Origin: Chrysochromulina tobinii
Taxonomy: Eukaryota > Haptophyta > Prymnesiales > Chrysochromulinaceae
Direction of reading: 5' to 3'
DNA length: 51,049 bases
Assembly (NCBI GenBank): GCA_001275005.1
Contig: JWZX01003175.1
Coordinates: 1-51,049, forward strand
How positions within the stretch are numbered: position 1 is the stretch's first letter; each line of letters starts with the position of its first letter. A program made the translations under genes and the position numbers. Positions 8,201 to 17,226 of this stretch are shown piece after piece. Below the pieces are notes generated by a model, which did not search any database, was not told the DNA's origin, and was given only the letters and a program-made list of their open reading frames with translations.

Positions 8201-10666
8201 CATAATAGGACACGAAGTACTCGACGGCGTTGTGGGGAAAGAAGCCGCGCAGCTCCGCCCAGAGCTGAGCCGCGAGCACCTGCATGCAATGAGAGAGGCC
8301 ATCAGTGGCCGTCAGAGGCCATCCTCAGGTACGGGGCGCCGTGATGAGCACCTTGTTGGGCGCAAGGACGAGGGTCGGCCTGCCGGTGGTCGCAATGAGC
8401 TGTGCCATCGCAAAGGTCTTCCCCGTGCCCGTAGCCCCTTTGAGGACAAGACGCCGTGGACCCACCTTGGGCGCCGCGAGGGACGTAGCAAGGCGCTCGA
8501 CCACTCCCCGCTGCTCAGCAGTCGGTGGCCAGATCGAGCGGAGATCAAACGACCGATGGGCGCGAAGGTCGTCTCGCCCAACGAAGCTCTCTACCGCCTC
8601 TCGCTTCGCCTCTCGCGCCGCCTCGACGACACCCGCGTCGACCTCTTCGAAGGCCGCGAGCGTCTCCGCAGATAGGGACGGCACCGACGACTTGAGCGAC
8701 GCTGTCGGCGACGGCGTGAGCAAAGGGGCTGGCGTGGGCGGCAGCAACGGCGACAGCAACGGCGCGTCGGTGAGGCCACCCATGATGTCGTCGAGACTCG
8801 AGGGCGCCGTCGTGGGCGCCGGCTCGCGCGGCCGCCTCGTCAGTTGAATCTCATGCAGGAAGCGCAGCGCCGTGCTGAGCGTCGCCCGCAGCGCTGCCTC
8901 GTCGGCGGCCTCCTCGGTGTCCAGCTGGTGCCCGCGGATCCCGAGCCGGTGCGCCATCAACCGGCGCTGCCGCTTGGCGCTCGCCGCAATGGCACCCGCG
9001 GTCGTCGAGGCCGTCGTCCAGCGTGGGTCTGTCGGCAGCCGCAGGACCTGTGTGACCAGCAGCGGGGGGGGGGTGGTGAGTATGGAGGAGGAGGGGGAGG
9101 GGGGCGTGGGTCTGTCCGCAGCCGCAGCACCGGCGGCAGAGGGCGTGAGAGAGGAATGCGACCGGTAGAGGGCGTCGTGCCGAGCGCGCCCTGGCTCGCC
9201 TTGGCGCGTTGCAGGCCGGCCACGATGGAGGTTGCAAGGCGCCTCCCGATGCCCGGTACGCGCCGAAGCGCCTCCACATCCGCCTCACAAAGGGCGGCAT
9301 ACGTCCCGAAATGGTCAAACAGCGCCGCACGCCGCGTCGCTCCGATGCCACTCGTCCCGCCGAGGGCCGTGAGCGCCGACTCGAGCGCAGCCGCCTCTCG
9401 GAGCGCCCGGTGGCCTTCGAGCGCCGTGGCGTGCGCCTCGTCCCGCGCGCGGCGCAGCAGCAGCAGTGGCTTCGATTCGGCGCCACCGGCCGGTGAGCGC
9501 CACGGCATGCCGCTACCAATGCCGCTACCAACGGCGCTACCAACGGCGCTACCAACGGCGGACGTTGCGTCCGCACTCGCCTCGTGGTCGATTGCATGCT
9601 TCACACTCGCCTCGTGGTCGATTGCATGCTTCACACTCGCCTCGTGGTCGGCGTTCTCGGGGGTGAGCCACAGCAAGCTTGCCGACTCGACGCCATCACC
9701 GCCACCGCCCTGATTTCTGGCGGCCGCGCCAATCGTGTGGAATCCATACACGGTCTCGTTCCCCTTTGCCAGAGCGATTAAGGGCACGTGGCGAGCCTCA
9801 GTGGTCGCCAGCGCCGAGCGTGCGGCGTGGAGCTGCCCTTTGCCGCCGTCGATGAGGATGAGATGCGGCAGCGGACGGGACGTTGGCGAGCGTGACCATG
9901 CCGTGGATGCCGCCCCATCATCATCCTCAAGCTCGCCGCCCCCCGTACCCCCCACCTTCCCACACCCGACCTGCGGTGCTGGCGCGAAACGGCGCCGAAG
10001 GCCTTCGACAAGTGCCGCGCAGTCGTCGGCCGCGGGTGCCCTCTGGATCGGCCAGCGCTGGTGGCGAGCAGGCGCGGGCTCGCCGTCGACGAGCACGGCG
10101 CTCGAGACCACAGTGTACTCGCCGCCAAAGTGCGAAACGTCGAACGCCTCGAGCAGCCGCGGCGGGCCGTCGAGCCCGAGCCAAGCTTGCACCGCCTCGA
10201 GCGCCTCGACACGGCGACGCGCGGCGAGAGCACCGGCGAGCATGGCGCGCACGGCCGCACCGCTGAGGCCGAGGCGCACTGGAGCGTCCACTGCGCCGGC
10301 ACGCTCGTTGAGTGCGACGGGCAGCACCGCTCTCGTGGCCTCCGCGCTGCGGAGCCGCCGCAGACATTTGGCCGCGAGCCTCGCCGAGTCTGCTGAAAAT
10401 GGGCCGTGAACAGTGCCGTCCAGAGCGCCACCGGATGACCGGCGCGTGCGCACAATTCCATCCTCATCTACGGTCAAGTAGAGCTCCTCCGGCAGATCCG
10501 TCAATCTCGGGTTGGCAGCCTCGAGCTCGGCTTGTAAGATGAGAAGCTCAGCACTCTGCGCGTGCTGCGCATGGTGAATCTGGCGCACCGCGGACGTGGC
10601 GCGAGGAACCGAAAAACGTAGGCGCATCGCGAGGCCCGTGCTCGCAATGCAGAGCACAGCGAGCAT
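5228..10666 (-). CDS. uvrC/uvrB: UvrC (C-terminal half)-UvrB fusion, probably plastid-targeted excision-repair protein
   Basis: Eight exons (10666-9131, 9047-8352, 8279-8073, 7943-7149, 7015-6890, 6698-6398, 6260-5991, 5827-5228), about 1509 residues, all introns GT-AG and phase 0. The first ATG gives [16 protein letters not shown], a signal peptide, then a basic transit-like stretch. Exon 1 is the UvrC RNase H-like nuclease ([25 protein letters not shown]: catalytic Asp and His kept) plus two helix-hairpin-helices ([17 protein letters not shown]). Exons 2-8 are Uvr[89 protein letters not shown]. Absent: GIY-YIG and UVR motifs of UvrC, and the C-terminal UVR of UvrB. Exon 6 has one surplus base, probably in a poly-G run (6468-6495). 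In bacteria UvrB verifies damage and UvrC cuts on both sides; only the second-site nuclease is here. Two separate genes are the alternative. Confidence 0.82.
5828..5990 (-). other. intron 7 of the UvrC-UvrB gene, minisatellite-filled
   Basis: GT-AG, 163 bp, phase 0, restoring [18 protein letters not shown]. It holds TGATGGCCTC units near the donor and TGATGGGCGC and GAGTGACGCT variants further on. Donor GTGCGCT and the first exon bases GTGAGCT are similar. Confidence 0.8.
6261..6397 (-). other. intron 6 of the UvrC-UvrB gene, minisatellite-filled
   Basis: GT-AG, 137 bp. Donor GAG|GTGCGC and acceptor CTGCAG|ATCCGC restore [16 protein letters not shown], which aligns with UvrB without a gap. 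Nearly the whole intron is made of TGATGGCCTC units, about ten copies. Confidence 0.75.
6699..6889 (-). other. intron 5 of the UvrC-UvrB gene, G-rich on the template strand
   Basis: GT-AG, 191 bp, phase 0, restoring [15 protein letters not shown]. The plus strand, which is the template, carries runs of GGGTTGGG/GGTTGAGG and TGGGATGGGGGG over about 6735-6845. These could fold as G-quadruplexes. No TGATGGCC units are seen here. Confidence 0.75.
7016..7148 (-). other. intron 4 of the UvrC-UvrB gene, minisatellite-bearing
   Basis: GT-AG, 133 bp, phase 0, restoring [13 protein letters not shown], which matches UvrB. The middle has TGATTGCCTC and TGATGGGGCGC variants of the repeat. Confidence 0.75.
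7944..8072 (-). other. intron 3 of the UvrC-UvrB gene, minisatellite-filled
   Basis: GT-AG, 129 bp, phase 0, restoring TDV|VVVASVS. It is built mainly of units like TGATGACCTC, a variant of the TGATGGCCTC repeat. The donor is GTGAGTGC and the acceptor CCCCACAG. Confidence 0.75.
8280..8351 (-). other. intron 2 of the UvrC-UvrB gene
   Basis: GT-AG, 72 bp, phase 0, between APNK and VLAAQL of UvrB. Donor AAG|GTGCTC and acceptor CAG|GTGCTC match, so the repeat offset equals the intron length. It carries two or three TGATGGCCTC units. Confidence 0.75.
9048..9130 (-). other. intron 1 of the UvrC-UvrB gene, a tandem duplication
   Basis: GT-AG, 83 bp, phase 0, joining the UvrC and UvrB parts. The sequence after the donor (GTGCTGCGGCTGC, then GACAGACCCACGC) recurs, with two changes, straight after the acceptor (GTCCTGCGGCTGC...). 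The offset of this repeat is 83 bp, the same as the intron length. The middle is pyrimidine-rich. Confidence 0.7.
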
Positions 10667-10926
10667 GGTGATGGCGGGCCGCCGTCCGCGAAGATGCGCC
10701 TTCACGGGCACAAAGATTCCTGGAAGGAACTCTCGACGACGCTTGGAGACCTAGGTCAACGGCACACTTGGAGGAGAGGGGTCTCCTTGTGGAACGTTGT
10801 GAGTTTTGGGCGGGTGTCGGCGACTGTTTCGTCCTTTCACGCGGGCAGCATGTTCTCCGCTGCACTCCGTCCGCTCTTTGCTCAGGGGGCTGTGTCCGAT
10901 CGAGCACACGCGTGGCGCTCCCGCAC

Positions 10927-12774
10927 ATGAGTCGGCGGCAATCCGTTGCGGGAAGCAATCTGGGCTTCTCTCGCGAGTTGGCCAGTCTCTTTTTTGAGGC
11001 AGACGTGGAGGGCGACAGAGAGGTCACGTTTGGCGAGTTTTCGAGTCGGATAGTGCCAACCAAGATGCTCGCAACCTCTTCCAAGGAAGAAATCAGAGAG
11101 CTCTTCGACAGCATCGACACGGACAAGTCTGGTAAGATCTCCATGAACGAGCTCTTCCTGTGGACACTCAAGTACGCGCAAGAGGAAACGGGTACCGGGA
11201 TAGATTCCGTCTTCCGTCGGTACGACAAATCGGGCAGGGGCGCGTTGACCATCACTGAATTCTGCACAGCTGCCGAGGAGCTCGGCTTTGGAGCAGCTGC
11301 GCACGACGTCTTCATAGAGCTCGATCCGGATGGTTCGGGGCAGGTCAGCTACTCAGAGATGAAGATAATGCTCGGACAGCGCTTGCTTTCGCCCATCGCC
11401 AAGCGGTTCATACGAGCAATGGCGTTCGACGCGGCGCAAAGAGCGGTGGAAGTGGATACTACAGGTTGGACATTGCGCCCCGAGAGCAAAGAGTCCATCC
11501 GAGAGCAAGTGCTCGAGAAGCTCAAGAGTTGCGCTCCTGCTCGAGCGAGCGACCTTTACCGCGCCATGAGCGGCGGTACCAACTTTATCCTCGGACGACA
11601 CAACTTCCACTTGGCCATGTCGCGAATTGGGATGCCGCCGAATCAGGAGGCGCTCGAAAAGGAACTTTACGACGACATAGACGGCGACGGCAGCGGCATC
11701 ATTGGCGACAGCGAATTTGTGGCTTGGCTGGCCGGTGGCGCCAGTCGCAGAGCGCGTGCTCGGAAGCTGACACTGCGCACGGGCCTTCTCGCGAATGCTC
11801 CCAAGTGGACGGGCGAGTGGGACGCAAACCGTCTGCGCCACGCGCTGCAGCTCGCGTTGATCCGAGCGGCCATCGCGCCCATCGATCTCATCCGCGGGTA
11901 CGCAGGCGATGACGCGAGCTTCTCAAAACAAGAGTTCCTCTCGATGCTCAAGCGACTCGTCAACGACCCGGGTGATCTATGGGAGACGCTCCGCGACGTG
12001 GTGATCGAGCTCTTCAACACGATCGCGGGTAGTAATAAGTCGGTCGACGTGACGGAATTTCAGTCGTGGCTGCAGATGGGATGGATGGAGGCCAAGCGGG
12101 ACGCAACGGGCTCCACGATCGAGGGCACGGGCCCCCTGGACGAACGGGTGGTCGAGACGGCGATCGAGCATTCCGCAGCGGCCGCCCTGAAGGTGGCGTC
12201 TTCGGCAACGACGGCCGTGCAGCGCCTGCAGCGGAGCGCCGTCTCGAGCACCCGCAGTGCACCCACTCTCATCGGCAAGCGCCATGTTGAGCAGCTCAAC
12301 GCGTTGATGCAGCCATTGCTGCCTCGCACGTGGCCCGCAAAAGAGGGCGACCATTCGTTTGCAAGGCGGTGGGCCTACCGGCCCAAAGCCTGCCTCGTTG
12401 ACAAAAGGCCGGTCCCCGTTCCGGATCCGCCGTTACCGCCGTGGCGGCTCACGCGCGCACGGATTGAAGGTCGCCACTTTCTCGTGCGCGAAGAATCCGA
12501 GGGCGTGCGGCCGCTGCGACGGGGCGAAGCCGCCCGCAAGCGAGCCGTCTGCTTTTACCAGGAGCACCGGCCGGCGCCATCCTGGGCGCCATCCCCGATG
12601 CATCGCACACCTCCATCGCGGCCGCTTGGGCAGCCAGGCGTTTTCGACGCTCGGACCTCGCTCCCGTTTGCCGGCGTGTCGAGGACGGTGATGACCGTGC
12701 AGGAAGTCGTGATGAAGGACCTCGCTGACGTGCGCGTGGCTGATTTCCTCGGGAGGACAAAGAACACGCGTTAG
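10927..12774 (+). CDS. multi-EF-hand calcium-binding protein
   Basis: Single exon, 615 residues. The ATG at MSRRQSVAG is chosen because the open frame above it lacks domain content. Clear EF-hand loops are seen at about residues 61-78 (DTDKSGKISMNE), 98-112 (DKSGRGALTITE), 133-144 (DPDGSGQVSYSE) and 251-264 (DGDGSGIIGDSE). A degenerate hand lies near 25-38, and there is a further weak hand-like segment around 340-390. The C-terminal 200 residues have no domain I recognise and are rich in Arg and Pro. No membrane segment or kinase domain is seen, so it is not a CDPK; a calcium sensor or a cytoskeletal/flagellar EF-hand protein are both possible. It is divergent from the UvrC-UvrB gene with 260 bp between starts. 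Confidence 0.82.
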   Translation: MSRRQSVAGSNLGFSRELASLFFEADVEGDREVTFGEFSSRIVPTKMLATSSKEEIRELFDSIDTDKSGKISMNELFLWTLKYAQEETGTGIDSVFRRYDKSGRGALTITEFCTAAEELGFGAAAHDVFIELDPDGSGQVSYSEMKIMLGQRLLSPIAKRFIRAMAFDAAQRAVEVDTTGWTLRPESKESIREQVLEKLKSCAPARASDLYRAMSGGTNFILGRHNFHLAMSRIGMPPNQEALEKELYDDIDGDGSGIIGDSEFVAWLAGGASRRARARKLTLRTGLLANAPKWTGEWDANRLRHALQLALIRAAIAPIDLIRGYAGDDASFSKQEFLSMLKRLVNDPGDLWETLRDVVIELFNTIAGSNKSVDVTEFQSWLQMGWMEAKRDATGSTIEGTGPLDERVVETAIEHSAAAALKVASSATTAVQRLQRSAVSSTRSAPTLIGKRHVEQLNALMQPLLPRTWPAKEGDHSFARRWAYRPKACLVDKRPVPVPDPPLPPWRLTRARIEGRHFLVREESEGVRPLRRGEAARKRAVCFYQEHRPAPSWAPSPMHRTPPSRPLGQPGVFDARTSLPFAGVSRTVMTVQEVVMKDLADVRVADFLGRTKNTR

Positions 12775-13058
12775 GTAGGTTAGAGTTCGCACCGTTCCAT
12801 CAAGAGTCGCAGGCTTGCTCCCACGGTGTGTGGTGGCGGCGGCCGGAACTCGCAGGGACGCCCCTTATCAGCTCACACTCCATCCCCTATCGTCGTAAAA
12901 AAAGCCCAAAACGACGCGTCGATTAAGTCTCTTTTGGGAAAGTCTTTTGTTTCGCATCTTTTTCGCACCGGGTGCGAGGCCCGCGCAGCGTCGGGGTCTT
13001 CGTGTCGCTCGGGCTCGCTCGCAACTCTCGCTGACGCGCAGCACTCGTGGCCGACTCC

Positions 13059-16000
13059 ATGACAGATTCTGAATCCGTAATGGTGAATGAGCCTGAGCTT
13101 TCTGACTATGTTGAGCTTGCTCAGCCATCAAGGCCATCCCCGCCATCGCCATCTCCCCCATCACCGCCGCCGCCGTTGCAACCACCACCACCACCGCCGC
13201 CGCCGCCATCGCCGCCACCGCCACCGCCACTATCGCCACCCTTGCCGCCGCCATCGCCGCCGCCACCGCCGCCATCGCCCTCACCGCCGCCACCATCGCC
13301 GCTGCCTCCGCCTCGGCCTCCGATGCCCCCGACACAGCCTCCACCGCCATCGCCCCCGCCGCCCCCGCGTCCACCCCACCCGAGCAAGCCACCCAGACAC
13401 CCCTCGATGTTCGCACTCCCCAAAGTCCCGAAGCTCCCATTGGAGGACCTTCCTACTATGGCACTCGGCGGGCTTATGGCCCCGATGATGGTCGCTATGG
13501 GAATCCACCACGTGCTGGGCGCGCTGCTGCTCGTCATGACAATGCTCTGCGTCTGTTGGCGAAGAGCCGCACCTTTTGGCGGTGCCGGCGGCGGTGCCGG
13601 TGGTGCCGGCGGCAATGGCAAAGGCAAGCCCGGGTACTTGCGTCTCGAGGATCTCGATGATCTCGACGAGGATCTCGAGGAGGGGAGATTGCGCGATCCG
13701 CGTCCTCTTCCTCGTCCACCACCGCCAACTCGTGCAAACACCCTGGCGAACACCCTCCTCTCGACTCAACCCCCTAATCCCGATCCTGTGCGTGGGCGCC
13801 GTCCGTCGCACGAGCATCAGACGGCGTCGTCGCGGGCGCCCTCGGATCCCAAGCCCCCCCTCGTCGTCCAGATCCCCTCACTGTTCTCTACCGCCACCAC
13901 CTCTTCGCCCAGGGCGGGCTCAAAGCTCACCCGCGCGGCCATGGCCACGAGCGCCGCGAGCCCGTCTGCGATCGCGGCGGCTGCGACGCCACGCCCACCG
14001 CATGGCTTCGTATCGCATGCAGAGTGGGCACCGGACCTTCCATTTGTGTGCCATCCCATGCCGTCGGAGGCACCTCCCCAGGGTGCCACGCCAGGCAAAA
14101 ACAGCCTAGCCCCCCCCGTGCGTTCTAGCTCCGAAGACCCATCCCTCGCTTCATCCCTCGAGGAGGACGAGGCGGAGGTCGAGAAGGATTCTGCGCGTGC
14201 GGCGGCGGAGATCCAGGGAGGAGTGGCCGCCTACCTTACGTATCAGCGGGCGGAGAAACGTAAAACGGAGAGGGAACTGGCAGCCAAGTTCGTGGTCAAG
14301 GAAGCTGAGGCCGTAGCCGCCTGGGAGACCGCTAAGGATGCGTGGGTGGCCGTGGACGCTACTATTGCAAGAGCAGACCTGGACTCTCAAGCGTCGTGGC
14401 AGAGCCCTAGCACAGCGACTGCCATCGTCGAAGTGACCCACACCCCGCATTGCTTCGAGCCGTTCCAACACGCAGTGGCCGAGATGGTACTGGCCACCAG
14501 GACGGCGCTACTGGGCGTCGATGAGGAGGCCTTGGCTCGGGAAGAGGAGCGAAGGCAACTTGAGGCCGCCGAGGCGATGAAACTCGCGAAGCACTATGCT
14601 CTCACGATCCTGGCCCATCACCAAGAGTCTCGGGCGTGGCGCACGTGGAAGGCAGTCACCGAAGAGGCGTGGGAGAAGAAGCTCGCATGGGTTCGCTGCC
14701 GTGCCTTCTTCATCAGGACTTACCGACGAAAAGGATTCGATCAGTGGTACGACGTCGCGAGTGCCACGTGGTCTCGAGAGCTCCAGATCATCACCGAGAT
14801 CGAGACTTGCCGACAGTCGCGCGCCTTTGGGCGCTGGCGCGTGGACTACGAGGCGGATCGTATGATGAGGAAGCGCCTCGTCAAGCTCGCCCACAGGTGC
14901 AAGTACTCTGCTTGCTTTCAGGCGTTTGCCAACCCGACAGCCGATAAGTACAAGGCCTTCGAGCGCCTGCGCGACCATGCCGCTGCCAGGCGGGCGCGAC
15001 AGGCAGCGGTGGCAAAGTTCACGGCCGTCCAAGTGCCGTATCAGATGCGCCTTGCGCTTCTCCACTGGAATGAGTCAAGTGCGGCGGCGCGCACGGCGGA
15101 GGAGCGTACCCGCCGCGTCCTCGCCCGACTCAACCCGGCCTCCGCCTCGATGCTCAAGGCCCTCGAGAAGCTGCACGAACACGCCCTGTTCGTTCACAAG
15201 GTCGAGAGCGCCGCACGTGGCTTCCTGTACGGAAACGTGCGACGGGGCTTCATGACGTGGGCTGGCCTGCGCCAAGAGAAGCTCGTGCATCAGCAGCAGG
15301 TGGTCTGGCTTGCCGTGCAGCGCGGCCACCGAGTGGGGGCCCTTCAGGAGATGTTCGAGGAGATTACGCCGTCCGTCATCGAAGAGCTGATCCAAATGAA
15401 GGACGCTCAGGGGACCACGCCGCTACTCTGGGCATCCAAGCGTGGATTCGGCGATATTGTCGAGGTGCTCCTCGCGTTCAGCAGCGACTTGGAGAGCGTA
15501 GTAGGCGCGCGTGACGCTGACGGCTGCTGCCCGCTGCACCATGCTGCCCGTCGCCACCACAATGAGATTGTGGCGATGCTTCTCGATGCAGGCGCCGACG
15601 TGCACGCCAAGAATAGCGTCGACAAATCGACGGCGCTCCATTGGGCGGCACGCAAGGACAATGGCGTCGCCATCCAGATGCTCCTTGAGGCGGGCGCCGA
15701 CCGCGAGGCGCAGAACTCGTGGGGCGCGACGCCCTTGGACAATGCGCTGTTTGCTAAGTGTTGGCATGCGGTGCAGCTCCTTGCGACGGACGCCGAGACG
15801 TTACGGGCGGCCGCCGAAGAGCTTGCGATCGAGCGGATCGTGCGCCCAACGGCAGAGGAGCGACACGAAAAATTAGCGAAGCTGGCTATGAATACGATGG
15901 TGCAGCGCGAGAATCGTCGCCAGAAGCTCGAAGCTCAGCACCAGGCTCGTGAGCAGCAGCAGGCTGCTATTGACGAGGCCGCGCGAGCCGCGCGCCGCCA

Positions 16001-16805
16001 GGGGGCTGCCGATCGTGCCTTGGCACGCGCGCTGCTGCCAGCGGCTGGGCACAAGCTGTCGGTTACCAAACAGAGGACCGCTTCTCCTCGGAAGCAAGCG
16101 CCCGGTGGCAATGGCGGCGGCGGCGCCCGAGACGGCACCCCGTCGAGCCCCCCTTCCAAACGTGCGGGGGGCAAGAGTAGTGCTCTGAGTTTGCGCGCAC
16201 TCGAAAAGGAGCTCAAGAAGAAGACTGGCGAGACCGGCGCTCCCGTGCCGCCGCCGACCACGGCGATGGTCCCCAGCTGCAGCTCCGTGGCTCCCGCAGA
16301 AGAGTTGTGGCGCGGCTTCTCGCTCGCGCAGCATGAAGAGCTCAAGCGGTGTGTGGACGAGGCGCGAGCGGCTGTCGAGGAGGCGGGGCCGCATGCGATG
16401 GACTTCATCAAGAAGCGGCTCGCCGAGGCTGAGGCGTGGCTCGATGATCTCGCGGCGGTGAATGCAAGCGCAGCGGCGGGCATTGAGCTCGACGGAGACT
16501 CTGCCGCCGAGACCTCTTCGAGCTCGGCTTCAAGCCTTGTGCCGGCCGAGTTGGAGCTGCCGAACGACGCCCTCTTGTTTGAGGCGACCTGTTCGCTCTC
16601 GCCCGTGTCGGCGAGCGAGCTGACGCCGCCGCCCGCGCACCCATCCGCGAGCCCAAGCTCCGGCGAGTCGTTGTCGTCGCGTCACTCGCACCGTTCACCC
16701 AAAGGGGCAAGCGAGTCGCCGATGCAGCGGCAGGTGCGCAAGGATCGGCTCAAAGCGCGCACGTCGGCAGGCCACAAGACGCCCGGCCCGCGACGCAAGA
16801 TTTAG
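13059..16805 (+). CDS. proline-rich membrane protein with tryptophan-repeat and ankyrin domains
   Basis: Single exon, about 1248 residues, starting at the ATG of MTDSESVMVNEPE. Residues 25-120 are almost pure Pro/Ser (SPPPP-type), as in algal hydroxyproline-rich wall proteins. A hydrophobic stretch near 140-168 (HHVLGALLLVMTMLCV, followed by CWRR) should be one membrane span. After low complexity, residues about 460-740 hold spaced aromatic motifs (FDQWYDVA, FGRWRVDY, LLHWNES) that resemble Sfi1/centrin-binding repeats. Ankyrin repeats follow at about 785-915 (GTTPLLWASKRG, GCCPLHHAARR, STALHWAARKD). The tail is Ser/Ala-rich with a helical, charged segment. Inferred layout: proline-rich part outside or lumenal, repeats in the cytoplasm. 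The function is unknown; a link between surface and cytoskeleton would fit. Confidence 0.78.
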   Translation: MTDSESVMVNEPELSDYVELAQPSRPSPPSPSPPSPPPPLQPPPPPPPPPSPPPPPPLSPPLPPPSPPPPPPSPSPPPPSPLPPPRPPMPPTQPPPPSPPPPPRPPHPSKPPRHPSMFALPKVPKLPLEDLPTMALGGLMAPMMVAMGIHHVLGALLLVMTMLCVCWRRAAPFGGAGGGAGGAGGNGKGKPGYLRLEDLDDLDEDLEEGRLRDPRPLPRPPPPTRANTLANTLLSTQPPNPDPVRGRRPSHEHQTASSRAPSDPKPPLVVQIPSLFSTATTSSPRAGSKLTRAAMATSAASPSAIAAAATPRPPHGFVSHAEWAPDLPFVCHPMPSEAPPQGATPGKNSLAPPVRSSSEDPSLASSLEEDEAEVEKDSARAAAEIQGGVAAYLTYQRAEKRKTERELAAKFVVKEAEAVAAWETAKDAWVAVDATIARADLDSQASWQSPSTATAIVEVTHTPHCFEPFQHAVAEMVLATRTALLGVDEEALAREEERRQLEAAEAMKLAKHYALTILAHHQESRAWRTWKAVTEEAWEKKLAWVRCRAFFIRTYRRKGFDQWYDVASATWSRELQIITEIETCRQSRAFGRWRVDYEADRMMRKRLVKLAHRCKYSACFQAFANPTADKYKAFERLRDHAAARRARQAAVAKFTAVQVPYQMRLALLHWNESSAAARTAEERTRRVLARLNPASASMLKALEKLHEHALFVHKVESAARGFLYGNVRRGFMTWAGLRQEKLVHQQQVVWLAVQRGHRVGALQEMFEEITPSVIEELIQMKDAQGTTPLLWASKRGFGDIVEVLLAFSSDLESVVGARDADGCCPLHHAARRHHNEIVAMLLDAGADVHAKNSVDKSTALHWAARKDNGVAIQMLLEAGADREAQNSWGATPLDNALFAKCWHAVQLLATDAETLRAAAEELAIERIVRPTAEERHEKLAKLAMNTMVQRENRRQKLEAQHQAREQQQAAIDEAARAARRQGAADRALARALLPAAGHKLSVTKQRTASPRKQAPGGNGGGGARDGTPSSPPSKRAGGKSSALSLRALEKELKKKTGETGAPVPPPTTAMVPSCSSVAPAEELWRGFSLAQHEELKRCVDEARAAVEEAGPHAMDFIKKRLAEAEAWLDDLAAVNASAAAGIELDGDSAAETSSSSASSLVPAELELPNDALLFEATCSLSPVSASELTPPPAHPSASPSSGESLSSRHSHRSPKGASESPMQRQVRKDRLKARTSAGHKTPGPRRKI

Positions 16806-17226
16806 AGATGGAGTAGAGGCTGGTACTCAGACGAGTGGAAGTTCCCGTGCGATCCTGGCTTGTGTGAGATGCACCGGCGTGCACTTCGTGCCGCAAGTGC
16901 GACCACAAGGCCCCCGCCGAGCCATCTCGTCACTTCTCAGCATGTGGCGAGCTCAGTGGCGAGCACGACAGTCGGTGTATCCGACGCGATTCATTTCATC
17001 AATGGCTGTGGTCAATATCTAATTTGCAATTTGTCATCCGCATCGCGCACGGAGCGCAAAGCCGTAGTCGCGTACACATGGAGCCGTTAAAGTTTACACG
17101 ACAGGGAGGCGCTAAAGGCTAAACCTTAACCTTAAAGCCTGCGGTATCGTACCGTACGGGGGGTATCGAGTCTCGGGCAACTGTGCCATAGTGCCGAGTT
17201 CTCTACTATTTGCTTCTACTTTTCTT
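16806..17226. other. intergenic region between convergent genes
   Basis: About 420 bp between the 3' ends of the proline-rich/ankyrin gene and the glycosyltransferase-like gene. It is AT-richer near 16980-17110. No gene or strong repeat is seen. Confidence 0.5.

Noticed and set aside
5828-8351. CRISPR-like repeats
   Set aside because: The 10-bp units are directly tandem with no unique spacers of constant length, and they lie inside spliced introns.
5228-10666. Bacterial contamination as the source of UvrB/UvrC
   Set aside because: The coding sequence is split by seven GT-AG introns, and the protein starts with a signal peptide; both flanking genes are eukaryotic.
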